NCBI GenBank assembly: GCA_002346525.1
Contig: DDZY01000058.1
Span: forward strand, 1-11,202
Reading direction: 5' to 3'
Length of the DNA: 11,202 nt
Source of the DNA: Proteobacteria bacterium UBA2996
Lineage (GTDB): Bacteria > Pseudomonadota > Gammaproteobacteria > Arenicellales > UBA868
How positions within the stretch are numbered: the stretch's first letter is position 1; every line of letters begins with the position of its first letter. This document shows positions 3,789 through 11,202 of this stretch, piece by piece. The notes beneath the pieces were generated by a model that was not told the origin of the DNA, did no database searches, and saw only the letters and a list, made by a program, of their open reading frames with translations. The position numbers and the translations under genes were made by a program.

Positions 3789-5387
3789 ATGGATTGGCAC
3801 TGGATAAGCCCCGCCCTCGGCGATGTCGGCTGGATCGCGCTCGCCTTTGTGCTCGGCCTTGCTGCCCGTCTTGTAAACCTGCCGCCGCTGGTGGGCTTTT
3901 TGATCGCCGGCTTCTTGCTCAATGCCTCGGGTGTGACGGGCGGCGACACACTCGAGAAGATCTCCGAGATTGGCGTCACGCTGCTGCTCTTTACAGTGGG
4001 TCTCAAGCTCGAAGTGAAGACGCTGATCCGACCCCATGTCTGGGCCACCAGCAGCCTGCACATGGTAGCGGTGGTGGTGATCTTTGGGCTCGTGGTCTTC
4101 GGACTCGCCACCCTCAATCTACCGCTTTTCTCCGGGATGACCTGGCAACATGCTGGGTTGCTTGCGTTTGCCCTCAGCTTCTCAAGTACCGTCTTCGCGG
4201 TAAAAGTGCTGGAGGAAAAAGCACAGATCAAGTCACACTTTGGCCGCGTCGCGATCGGCATTCTGGTGATCCAGGATTTGGCAGCAGTGATTTTTCTCGC
4301 GGCCTCAGCGGGCAAGACGCCTTCTGTATGGGCGCTCACCCTGTTGACGCTGATACCCCTGCGGCATGTGCTCTATCGTCTGCTGGATCGCGTCGGACAC
4401 GGCGAACTGCTTGTACTCTTCGGGCTCGTGCTGGCGCTTGGCAGCGCAGAACTCTTTGACCTCACCGGCATCAAAGGTGACGTCGGCGCCCTGATGATCG
4501 GGGTGCTGATCGCCCGTCACCCCAAAGCCTCCGAGCTTGGCCGAACCATGCTTGGCTTCAAGGATCTATTCCTGGTGGGCTTTTTTCTGTCGGTCGGCAT
4601 GGCTGGCACCCTCACCCCCGGCGCCGTCCTGATCGGAATCCTGATGGTCCCGCTCGTACTCGCCAAGTCGGCTCTATTCTTCTTCCTGCTGACGCGCTTT
4701 GGGCTGCGCGCACGAAATGCCTTGCTTTCCACCCTGACGCTGAGCAACTACAGCGAGTTCGGGCTGATTGTGGCGGCCATCGGCGTTGCCAACGGCTGGC
4801 TCGATGTGCAATGGCTGGTAGTGATATCCGTTGCGCTGTCGCTCTCTTATCTTGCGGCAGCGCCCCTCACCTCTCGCGATGAAAAACTGTACCGGCGCGG
4901 GCGGAATTTCTGGATTCGTTTTCAGGGCGAAACGCGGCTCGCTGAGGATCCACCGCTTGAGACCGACCACGCGACGATTGCGATCTTTGGAATGGGACGG
5001 GTCGGCGCGGGTGCCTATGATGCAATGCGAAAGGAGCACGGGGATACGGTGATCGGGGTGGATTTTGATATCGAACGGGTTCGCTACCACTGCGAGGCCG
5101 GTCGCAATGTCGTGCGGGGTACTCCCAGTGACGCTGACTTCTGGGAGCAGTTACGCGGCAAGCATCACTTTGAACTCATCATGCTGGCGCTACCCAACCT
5201 GGAGGCCAACCTGAGCGCACTAGAACAACTGCAGGAGATAGGATTCTCCGGACGGATCGCCGCTACCGCACGCTATCCCGACGACGTCGAACCCTTGCAA
5301 GAGGCGGGTGCCAACGCTGTTTTCAACATCTATGGCGAGGCCGGCGCGGGTTTTGCCGCTCACACTGAGTGTTTCTTCAAGAATTAG
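3789..5387 (+). CDS. Kef/YbaL-type monovalent cation:proton antiporter (CPA2) with RCK domain
   Basis: A 532-residue inner-membrane protein. About residues 8-360 are hydrophobic helices of the Na+/H+ exchanger (CPA2) fold. It has the N-terminal PPLVGFLIAGFLLN (32-45), the family's GVTLLLFTVGLKLE (62-75), FSSTVFAVKVLEE (131-143), the ion-binding-region QDLAA (162-166) with Asp163, and a conserved-position Lys in LAKSALFF (293). A cytoplasmic RCK_N/TrkA-N Rossmann domain follows (about 395-515) with the nucleotide motif GMGRVG (401-406) and an acidic residue ending the second strand (VIGVDFD). Kef-type systems exchange K+ for H+ and are gated by ligands of this domain. The C-terminus is shorter than in KefC (about 620 residues) and closer to YbaL (about 558). 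I see no SD before the ATG, but it fits the family N-terminus. The gene stands alone on the plus strand, converging on the LLM gene with 37 bases between. Confidence 0.93.
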   Translation: MDWHWISPALGDVGWIALAFVLGLAARLVNLPPLVGFLIAGFLLNASGVTGGDTLEKISEIGVTLLLFTVGLKLEVKTLIRPHVWATSSLHMVAVVVIFGLVVFGLATLNLPLFSGMTWQHAGLLAFALSFSSTVFAVKVLEEKAQIKSHFGRVAIGILVIQDLAAVIFLAASAGKTPSVWALTLLTLIPLRHVLYRLLDRVGHGELLVLFGLVLALGSAELFDLTGIKGDVGALMIGVLIARHPKASELGRTMLGFKDLFLVGFFLSVGMAGTLTPGAVLIGILMVPLVLAKSALFFFLLTRFGLRARNALLSTLTLSNYSEFGLIVAAIGVANGWLDVQWLVVISVALSLSYLAAAPLTSRDEKLYRRGRNFWIRFQGETRLAEDPPLETDHATIAIFGMGRVGAGAYDAMRKEHGDTVIGVDFDIERVRYHCEAGRNVVRGTPSDADFWEQLRGKHHFELIMLALPNLEANLSALEQLQEIGFSGRIAATARYPDDVEPLQEAGANAVFNIYGEAGAGFAAHTECFFKN

Positions 5388-5424
5388 GCACGAGGAGGCA
5401 AAAACATCGCACCCGTGTGACGCT

Positions 5425-6462
5425 TCAGGCAAAAACTGGCGCCACTTCGCGGCAGAAGAGCTTGAGCGAGCTTTTCTGTCTTTCCCGGTCAAGGCCGTAA
5501 CTGGCGTTGTAGATAAAGTCATCAACACCGATGGCCTTGTACTGCTCGAGTTTGGATAACACCTCATCCGGCGTGCCGAACATCAGATTCTTTTGCAGCT
5601 CTTCGCGGTTGAAGCGGTCCTCTCCCGCAATCGATTCGAGGTCCACCTGTTCGGGAAAACCCTCTTTGACATCAGCAATATTCTTGAAGAGATTTTCAAA
5701 ACGCGCCGTTTTGGAAATAAAGGCATCAAGGTAAGGATCGCCGTCTGAAGGTTTGTTGTAAACCGCGGTCTGCCGCATGGTGGCAAAGACCGGGCGGGGC
5801 ACACCGGGATTGTCTTTAAGCGCGGTTTCAAAGCGCTCTTTATAGAGCTCGACCTCAGAAAAAGGACGGGCCAGCGCCCAGGACATGATGTTGCAATTGT
5901 TCTTCACAGCAAAATCGAACGTGACCGGTGCCCGGGCAGCAATCCAGACCGGCGGCGAAGACGCCTGCACGGGCTTGGGCACTGATGTGATTCGTGAGAA
6001 ATTCCAGTACTCGCCCTGGTGACTATAGTCCCCTTCCCACAAGGCCCGCACTGCGGGCAGTAACTCCTGGGTATACAAGTGGGCGTCCTGTTGTTTGAGG
6101 CCCGGCTTCATCCGGTCCATCTCCCACTGATAAGCCCCAGAACCGAGCCCAAGATCCAGACGCCCGTCGCTGTAAACATCCAGAAGCGCAGCTTGTCCCG
6201 CCACCCGCACAGGATGCGCATAAGGCGACACGACGACTGCCGTGCCAAGGCGAATTCGCGAGGTATGTGCAGCAAGCCAGGTGAGAATCTGAAAGGCATC
6301 CGGCGCAATGGTCATCTCGATACCGTGATGCTCCGCCGCCCAGACGATATGGAAGCCTGCGTCCTCCGCTATCTGCACCATCTCGGTCACGTGGCGCGCT
6401 ACTTCTGAATAAGAAGACGACGCATCCATGCGCTCCATATTGATCACCAAATGAAAATTCAA
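5425..6462 (-). CDS. LLM-class flavin-dependent monooxygenase (luciferase-like)
   Basis: A 345-residue cytoplasmic enzyme of the bacterial-luciferase-like TIM-barrel family, which uses reduced FMN or F420 from a partner reductase to oxidise an organic substrate with O2. Diagnostic stretches are IVWAAEHHG (39-47), SRIRLGTAVVVSP-AHPVR (68-86), the GRLDLGLGSG phosphate-binding loop (100-109), PPVWIAARAP (170-179) and MFGTPDEV (294-301). It starts with TTG: this keeps the first beta strand (MNFHLVINM), a good SD lies eight bases upstream, and the first in-frame ATG (codon 9) would delete that strand. The TTG overlaps the hydrolase stop (TTGA), so the two are translationally coupled. It is the last gene of the probable ABC-ALDH-hydrolase-LLM operon. 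Substrate unknown. FMN rather than F420 is likely in a proteobacterium. Confidence 0.92.
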   Translation of the reverse strand: MNFHLVINMERMDASSSYSEVARHVTEMVQIAEDAGFHIVWAAEHHGIEMTIAPDAFQILTWLAAHTSRIRLGTAVVVSPYAHPVRVAGQAALLDVYSDGRLDLGLGSGAYQWEMDRMKPGLKQQDAHLYTQELLPAVRALWEGDYSHQGEYWNFSRITSVPKPVQASSPPVWIAARAPVTFDFAVKNNCNIMSWALARPFSEVELYKERFETALKDNPGVPRPVFATMRQTAVYNKPSDGDPYLDAFISKTARFENLFKNIADVKEGFPEQVDLESIAGEDRFNREELQKNLMFGTPDEVLSKLEQYKAIGVDDFIYNASYGLDRERQKSSLKLFCREVAPVFA

Positions 6463-7286
6463 TCCGTTTTCTCCAGAAAAAATTCGTTCAGTTTTTCAGC
6501 CACAAGTTCCGGTGCCTCGACCAGAAGACTGTGCCGAAGTCCCGACAGAATCTCCATCCTTGATCCGCGAATCCGGGAGTGCATCAATGTGGCCATCCGG
6601 GGATTCGACCCCGGATCCTCCTCACCGGTCATGATTAGCGTAGGTGTACTGATCCTATGCAATTCATCGGCGAGATCGCTGGTACTGAAAACCTCATACG
6701 CTTGAAGATAGCCCCTTTGGCAGCCCACCTTGCGCATCAAAGCCATGCGCTGTTCAACAACATCCGGGTGTCGCTCCCGAAAGTCCGGTGAGAACCATCG
6801 CTCCAAAGCCGCCTCTACGTTCGAGTCGAAATCGCCCGACCGCAGGTTTTCAAGGCGGCGTGCCACTTTTTCTTTTTCTTCAACGGTTCGCCCCGCTACC
6901 GCACTCACAATGGCAAGGCGCTCAAGTTTGTCGGGATGATCAATCGCAAAACGCTGCGCCACCAGGCCGCCGAGCGAAAACCCGGCGAGATGTATACGCG
7001 ACAAGTCATGACGCCGGAGGACTTGGAGCAGATCAGCCACAAAGTCTTCCAGCGTCCAGGGGCCTTCGGGCGAGCCACTCTCGCCGTGACCTCGAAGATC
7101 GTATCGGATCACCCTGAAGTGCTCGCGCAACACTTGGGAAACCGGATCCCAGAGTCCGCAAGTGCCGGCAAGGCCGTGGATCAGAAGTACAACGGGCGCC
7201 TCAGCGCCGTGCGAACAGGAAATCTCCTCACTGTAGATCACGCTCCCAGTGTCGGCGGTGTCGCGGCGTTGAGCGGCTGTATTCAT
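6459..7286 (-). CDS. Alpha/beta hydrolase (PcaD-like lactonase/esterase family)
   Basis: A 275-residue alpha/beta-hydrolase. The oxyanion-hole motif LLIHGLAG lies at 34-41, YDLRGHGES at 62-70, and the nucleophile elbow AGFSLGG at 101-107 with Ser104. The acid is probably Asp224 (GEEDPGSNP) and the base His252 (GLRHSLLVEAP). All catalytic residues are present. The overall pattern resembles 3-oxoadipate enol-lactonase (PcaD) and related C-C or ester hydrolases, but the specificity cannot be read from the motifs. It follows the aldehyde dehydrogenase by 17 bases without a clear SD of its own, and its stop overlaps the LLM start. Between a flavin monooxygenase and an aldehyde dehydrogenase, a role in opening a lactone or ester product is plausible (inference). 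Confidence 0.92.
   Translation of the reverse strand: MNTAAQRRDTADTGSVIYSEEISCSHGAEAPVVLLIHGLAGTCGLWDPVSQVLREHFRVIRYDLRGHGESGSPEGPWTLEDFVADLLQVLRRHDLSRIHLAGFSLGGLVAQRFAIDHPDKLERLAIVSAVAGRTVEEKEKVARRLENLRSGDFDSNVEAALERWFSPDFRERHPDVVEQRMALMRKVGCQRGYLQAYEVFSTSDLADELHRISTPTLIMTGEEDPGSNPRMATLMHSRIRGSRMEILSGLRHSLLVEAPELVAEKLNEFFLEKTD
6471..6475 (-). promoter_or_regulatory. Ribosome binding site that fixes the TTG start of the LLM gene
   Basis: The minus strand reads TGGAG eight bases before the TTG at 6462, inside the last codons of the hydrolase gene. It supports the TTG over the ATG eight codons further in. Confidence 0.6.
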
Positions 7287-7303
7287 GCGAATAAGCGAGA
7301 GCG

Positions 7304-8815
7304 CTAGCGCAGCCTGATGACGAAGGCATCCTGCTTTTGGCCTGAGTAATCCACTACCACGTTCTTGAGCCTTGAAAACTCCCGGATCGTGGCAAAGCCG
7401 TTGTGTTTACCATAACCACTGTCCTTAAAACCGCCCATGGGAGACATCATGGCCGCACTGCGGAAAGTATTGACCCACACTGTTCCGGAATCGATAGCAT
7501 CGACACAGCGCATCGCCCGATCAAGATCACGGGTCCAGAGTCCCGCACTTAACCCAAAGCGGGTGTCGTTCGCCTGGGCGATGACTTCGGGCTCGCTGGA
7601 AAAGGGAATCACACCGGCGACGGGGCCAAAAATTTCTTCCTGGCAAAAGCGCATGTCGTTGCGGGCATCGGCGAAGAGCGTCGGCGCAAAATAAAAGCCG
7701 CCGTCATAGGGGCTGCCCTGCAGGCGCTCTCCCCCACAGGCCAGGCGTGCGCCTTCTTCTTGGGCAGAGCGCACAAGGTCCTCCACTTTTTCCAACTGCT
7801 CAAGGTTGGCGAGCGGTCCCATTTGCGTTGCCGGCTCTTCCGGATGGCCGACAACAACATCCAACGCGCTGGCCGTCAGTTGCGCCAATGTTTCTTCATA
7901 AATGCTTTCTTCGACAAATATTCGGCTGCCGGCAACGCAGGTCTGTCCGCCTGACGCAAAGATGCCCGCCACGGCACCGTTCACTGCGCGATCAAGGTCT
8001 GCATCTGCAAATATGATGTGTGGAGATTTGCCGCCAAGTTCCAGATTCGCCTGGGTCAGGTTATCTCCAACACTGGCGGCAATTCGCCGGCCCGTATCGC
8101 TGCCGCCGGTAAACGCGACCTTGGCTATCCCTTTGTGACTCACCAGGCTCTGGCCGGCACCGGCGCCGCCTCCAGTCACCACATTAAAGACCCCATTGGG
8201 AAAGCCGGCTTCTTTGATCAATTCGGCGAAGGCAACGGTGCTTGCAGAGGTGTGCTCTGAGGGTTTAACCACAACGGTATTGCCGACAGCGAGACAAGGT
8301 GCGAGAGAGACACTCAGGATATTGAGCGGTGAATTGAAGGGCGTAATGATCGCCACCACGCCCAGTGGTTCGTGACGGGTAAAGTTCAGCACCTGGGGTT
8401 TGTTGACCGGGATCGTGCTGCCCTCGATCTTGTCCGCCATCCCGGCAAAGTAGCGGTAATAGTCATGCAGGTAGGAGACCTGGGCAGTGGTCTCTCTCAG
8501 GATCTTTCCGTTGTCTCGGCACTCAAGCAGCGCCAGTTCGGATGCGTGCTCCTTGATCAGCCCCGCCAGGTTGAAGATCAGCCCCGAGCGCTGGGTCTGC
8601 GTGATGTCACCCCAACCAGGCGTTTTCAGCGCGGTCTGCGCAGCGGCAACCGCCTTATCGACCTCGGCCGAGGTGCAATCAGTGATGTGATACCACTCTT
8701 GGCCTGTCGCGGGCTCTCGACTTGGCCATTGCGGCCCCGAGCCCGCATCAAGCCATTCTCCATCAATAAAGATGGGTAACCGTTGCCCATGCACTGACTT
8801 GATATCAAATTTCAT
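7304..8815 (-). CDS. NAD(P)-dependent aldehyde dehydrogenase
   Basis: A 503-residue member of the ALDH superfamily, full length. It has the cofactor- and substrate-binding TPFNSPL (158-164, with Asn161 of the oxyanion hole), VVVKPSEHTS (181-190, Lys184), AFTGGSDTGR (234-243), the general base in LELGGKSP (Glu259), the nucleophile in GGQTCVAGSR (Cys293), and the NAD-contacting QEEIFGPV (392-399). All catalytic residues are present. The enzyme oxidises aldehydes to carboxylic acids in the cytoplasm. I cannot name the substrate, and the family covers betaine aldehyde, hydroxymuconic semialdehyde and many others. The ATG has a good SD, AGGAAG (8827-8822), six bases upstream. It lies 83 bases after the ABC transporter gene and 17 bases before the hydrolase, on one strand, in a probable operon. 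Confidence 0.95.
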   Translation of the reverse strand: MKFDIKSVHGQRLPIFIDGEWLDAGSGPQWPSREPATGQEWYHITDCTSAEVDKAVAAAQTALKTPGWGDITQTQRSGLIFNLAGLIKEHASELALLECRDNGKILRETTAQVSYLHDYYRYFAGMADKIEGSTIPVNKPQVLNFTRHEPLGVVAIITPFNSPLNILSVSLAPCLAVGNTVVVKPSEHTSASTVAFAELIKEAGFPNGVFNVVTGGGAGAGQSLVSHKGIAKVAFTGGSDTGRRIAASVGDNLTQANLELGGKSPHIIFADADLDRAVNGAVAGIFASGGQTCVAGSRIFVEESIYEETLAQLTASALDVVVGHPEEPATQMGPLANLEQLEKVEDLVRSAQEEGARLACGGERLQGSPYDGGFYFAPTLFADARNDMRFCQEEIFGPVAGVIPFSSEPEVIAQANDTRFGLSAGLWTRDLDRAMRCVDAIDSGTVWVNTFRSAAMMSPMGGFKDSGYGKHNGFATIREFSRLKNVVVDYSGQKQDAFVIRLR

Positions 8816-8857
8816 CGTTTACTTCCTGCCAGTTCCAGAGCGTTACTTTAACAATGG

Positions 8858-8874
8858 CGGCAAGCCAATTGCCG
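8858..8874 (-). other. Small stem-loop in the ABC-ALDH gap
   Basis: CGGCAA and TTGCCG (8858-8863 with 8869-8874, five-base loop) form a six-base perfect stem on the minus strand, upstream of the aldehyde dehydrogenase SD. No T tract follows, so it is not an intrinsic terminator. The gap of 83 bases shows no convincing promoter. Confidence 0.3.
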
Positions 8875-8898
8875 GCGGATGGCTTGGAAGACGGCAAA

Positions 8899-11202
8899 TC
8901 ATGCTCCCCGTCCAGCGGCACCTGCCAACTGGTGGGCCACAAGCTGTGCATAAAGGCCGCCGTGGGCCAGCAGTTCGTCGTGTGTGCCACTTTCGATAAC
9001 CTGACCCTGATCAAGCGCGACGATCCTGTCGGCGTCGCGCACGGTGGACAGCCGATGGGCGATCACCAGCGTCGTACGATCAGTCATCAGTGCTTCAAGA
9101 GCCCGGCGCACCGCCTGCTCATTCACGGCATCAAGATGGGATGTCGCTTCATCCAGGATCAGCACGGGCGCATCTTTCAAAAACGCCCGGGCAATGGCAA
9201 CGCGCTGGCGCTGCCCACCCGAAAGCCGCATGCCGCGTTCGCCCACCATGGTCTCAAGCCCTTCAGGAAGACCTGCCACGAGCTCACTGAGCGATGCCCG
9301 CTCAAGTGTTGCCGCAAGTTCTGCATGATTCGCGTCAGGTCGGGCAATCAGAATATTGGCGCGCAAGGTGTCATTGAAAAGAAAAGTATCCTGCGCAACA
9401 AGCGCAATCTGCCTGCGCAGATCATCCAGGCGGTAATTGCGAAGATCATGCCCGCCGAGCGTAATGGACCCCTGCTGGGGATCCCAGAAACGCATCAGAA
9501 GGTGCGCGATGGTCGTCTTACCCGCGCCCGACGGCCCCACGAGGGCAATCGTCTTGCCCGCCTCAGCCTCAAAGGCGGTGGCATCAAGCGCCTGGCGGTT
9601 GCCGGTTTCGTATCTGAAATCCACCTGATCAAGCACAATCGGGACACCGCCGCCATGATGGTCGATCGCCACCCCGGGGCCATCGGTTACGGACACGGGC
9701 TCATGCTCCACGGCGTAAAGCCGGCGGGTTGAGCCGAGTGTATCGGCGAGCTGGCGGCTCACCTGGGAAATCTCGGAGATCGGCAAAAACGCCGCCATGG
9801 CAAGCAGCGTCAGCAAAGGCAGCATCGCGCTCTCGAGTAGCCCTGCGCTGACCAGCATCGCACCGGTCGCAACGACCGCAAGACCGCCAAGACCCGTCGC
9901 GACCTCAAGCAGTGCGCTCTGGAAGGTGAGATCGGAAAAGAACGGCAGGCGGATGCGGTGATGATGCTCAGTGCGTTCAGTCAGTTCTGCCCGGCGCGCT
10001 TTCACGTAATTAAAGGCGATCACCTCGGCAAGACCCTGCACGCTATCGACGGCGTGGGCGTTTAATTCGCCCAGTGCCTCGCGCGCCCTTGAGCCCATTT
10101 CATCCACGCGCTTTCTCAGCATAAAGGGACTGAGTGCCACCACCGCCAAAAACGGCACCAGCACCAGCGCCATGATCCATCCGAAGTAAAACAGCACACC
10201 CATCACCAGCGCCGGCACCAGCACTGCCACGAACGCCGGCGCCACGGTGTGCGCAAAGAAATACTCCACGAGCTCAACGTCGTAGGTCGCCATCCCCACC
10301 ATATCGCCTGTACGTCTTCTAACCATATAAGCCGGCGCCAGCCGGTCGAGTTTTTCAAAAAGCGCGATGCGCATCTCGGCCAGCAACCGAAAAGCCATAT
10401 CGTGCGCGATCCAGGACTCCAGCCAGTGAAACACCCCGGCGACCGGCGCCATAACTGCGAGCAGAATGAGCAGATCCACAAAAGGCTCGCCGGTTTTCAC
10501 GGCACGCACCGCCAACGCCCCGACCACACCGATGCCGGTGTACGCCAGCACCCGCGTCACCCCGAAACCAAAAGTCATCGCGAGCCTTCCTTTATAGGGC
10601 ACGATGTATTTCATGAGTTCGCGCGCGGCAGCAAACCAGCCCAGCCCCTGCGCCTTGACGATGGCATCGGTCGGCGCGAACTGCGCTTCCTCGCTGTAGG
10701 TCGGCATCTGCTCGGTCTTGCGTCCACGCGAGAGGTCGACCTCGATCGCACCGCCAGCGCTTTCTTCGGCCTGTGCCGCCATCAGCTGATGGTAGACGCC
10801 GTGCCTGGTCATGAGTTCAGCGTGGGTACCTTCTTCGGCGATACCCCCCTCGTTCAGGACCAGAATTCGGTCGGCATCGATGACGCTAGAGAGGCGATGC
10901 GCAAAGATCAGCGTGGTGCGCCCGCGCATCAACCGATCGAGCGCCTCCTGGATGATCGATTCGTTCTCGGCATCCACTGCTGACAATGCTTCATCCAGAA
11001 TCAGGATTGATGCGTCTCTCAAGATCGCCCTGGCGATCGCCACCCGCTGGCGCTGCCCGCCGGAAAGACGGATCCCGCGCTCGCCGATCACCGTGTCGTA
11101 ACCCTGGGGCAGCAGCGAGACAAACTCATGGGCGTTAGCGGCGCGACAGGCTTCTTCAAGTTCTTCGGCTGTGGCATCGGGCTTGCCGACCCGGAGGTTA
11201 TC
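8899..11202 (-). CDS. Fused ABC exporter (NBD-TMD-NBD visible), 5' partial
   Basis: The frame is open from the right edge, so the start is missing; 767 codons are visible. The first nucleotide-binding domain is cut. It shows SLLPQGYDTVIGERG, signature LSGGQ (visible residues 46-50), Walker B ILILDEA (66-72) and the switch His in IFAHR (101). After a linker, a six-helix type-1 exporter membrane domain follows (about 206-475). The second domain is complete: Walker A GPSGAGKTT (556-564), Q-loop Gln604, LSGGQ (661-665), Walker B VLILDE (680-685) and switch His716. Both sites look catalytically competent. NBD1-TMD2-NBD2 means the whole protein is probably two fused half-transporters with a first membrane domain outside the window. 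It would export a lipid, drug or peptide from the inner membrane; the substrate is unknown. It is the first visible gene of the probable operon with the aldehyde dehydrogenase. Confidence 0.93.
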   Translation of the reverse strand, partial: DNLRVGKPDATAEELEEACRAANAHEFVSLLPQGYDTVIGERGIRLSGGQRQRVAIARAILRDASILILDEALSAVDAENESIIQEALDRLMRGRTTLIFAHRLSSVIDADRILVLNEGGIAEEGTHAELMTRHGVYHQLMAAQAEESAGGAIEVDLSRGRKTEQMPTYSEEAQFAPTDAIVKAQGLGWFAAARELMKYIVPYKGRLAMTFGFGVTRVLAYTGIGVVGALAVRAVKTGEPFVDLLILLAVMAPVAGVFHWLESWIAHDMAFRLLAEMRIALFEKLDRLAPAYMVRRRTGDMVGMATYDVELVEYFFAHTVAPAFVAVLVPALVMGVLFYFGWIMALVLVPFLAVVALSPFMLRKRVDEMGSRAREALGELNAHAVDSVQGLAEVIAFNYVKARRAELTERTEHHHRIRLPFFSDLTFQSALLEVATGLGGLAVVATGAMLVSAGLLESAMLPLLTLLAMAAFLPISEISQVSRQLADTLGSTRRLYAVEHEPVSVTDGPGVAIDHHGGGVPIVLDQVDFRYETGNRQALDATAFEAEAGKTIALVGPSGAGKTTIAHLLMRFWDPQQGSITLGGHDLRNYRLDDLRRQIALVAQDTFLFNDTLRANILIARPDANHAELAATLERASLSELVAGLPEGLETMVGERGMRLSGGQRQRVAIARAFLKDAPVLILDEATSHLDAVNEQAVRRALEALMTDRTTLVIAHRLSTVRDADRIVALDQGQVIESGTHDELLAHGGLYAQLVAHQLAGAAGRGA

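Noticed and set aside
5388..5424. SD-like GAGGAGG just after the antiporter stop
   Set aside because: No start codon follows at a usable distance, there is no terminator hairpin beside it on either strand, and the gap to the convergent gene is only 37 bases.
6612..6624. Another TCCTCCTC run on the plus strand
   Set aside because: It lies within the hydrolase gene, where the minus strand encodes the conserved GEEDPG acid motif, and no terminator follows.
8854..9732. Long plus-strand open frame opposite the ABC transporter
   Set aside because: The minus strand carries an unambiguous ABC exporter with all motifs; the plus frame is the usual by-product of GC-rich codon use and has no family features.

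Overview
The window looks like a chromosomal segment of a moderately GC-rich Pseudomonadota bacterium. A gammaproteobacterium is my best guess, with low confidence. The basis is tightly packed genes with clear Shine-Dalgarno (SD) sequences and a Kef/YbaL-type antiporter, FAS1, sirtuin and LLM gene set. There are no rRNA or tRNA genes, CRISPR arrays, transposases or phage genes.

Left part (1-1678, minus strand). Reading leftwards: an exported one-domain fasciclin protein, a strong intrinsic terminator, a sirtuin, and a phosphoribosylanthranilate-isomerase-like (TrpF-like) protein that runs off the left edge. The sirtuin stop and the TrpF-like start share one base (TAATG), so these two are probably translated together.

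Middle part (1679-3788). Two tandem, closely related 93-residue proteins, probably with the dimeric alpha/beta-barrel fold, lie on the plus strand. A terminator follows, then a minus-strand flavodoxin-like FMN protein. The flavodoxin gene is flanked by two short elements of the same design on opposite strands: a CU-rich UCCUCC-repeat tract that could pair with SD sequences, an AU-rich linker ending in UUGA, and a GC-rich terminator hairpin with a U tract. They read like two convergent small RNAs with an anti-SD seed and are the most interesting signal here. The remaining sequence to 3788 holds an AT-rich stretch and minus-strand small-gene remnants whose frames seem broken by single-base indels.

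Right part (3789-11202). A plus-strand CPA2 cation:proton antiporter with a C-terminal RCK/TrkA-N domain is followed, on the opposite strand, by a probable operon. It runs from the right edge: a fused ABC exporter half (NBD, six-helix TMD, NBD; 5' end outside the window), an aldehyde dehydrogenase, an alpha/beta hydrolase and an LLM-class flavin monooxygenase. The last three are tightly spaced or overlapping. A flavin monooxygenase, a lactonase/esterase-like hydrolase and an aldehyde dehydrogenase would suit Baeyer-Villiger-type oxidation, ring or ester opening and aldehyde oxidation. The substrate is unknown and this pathway is inference.
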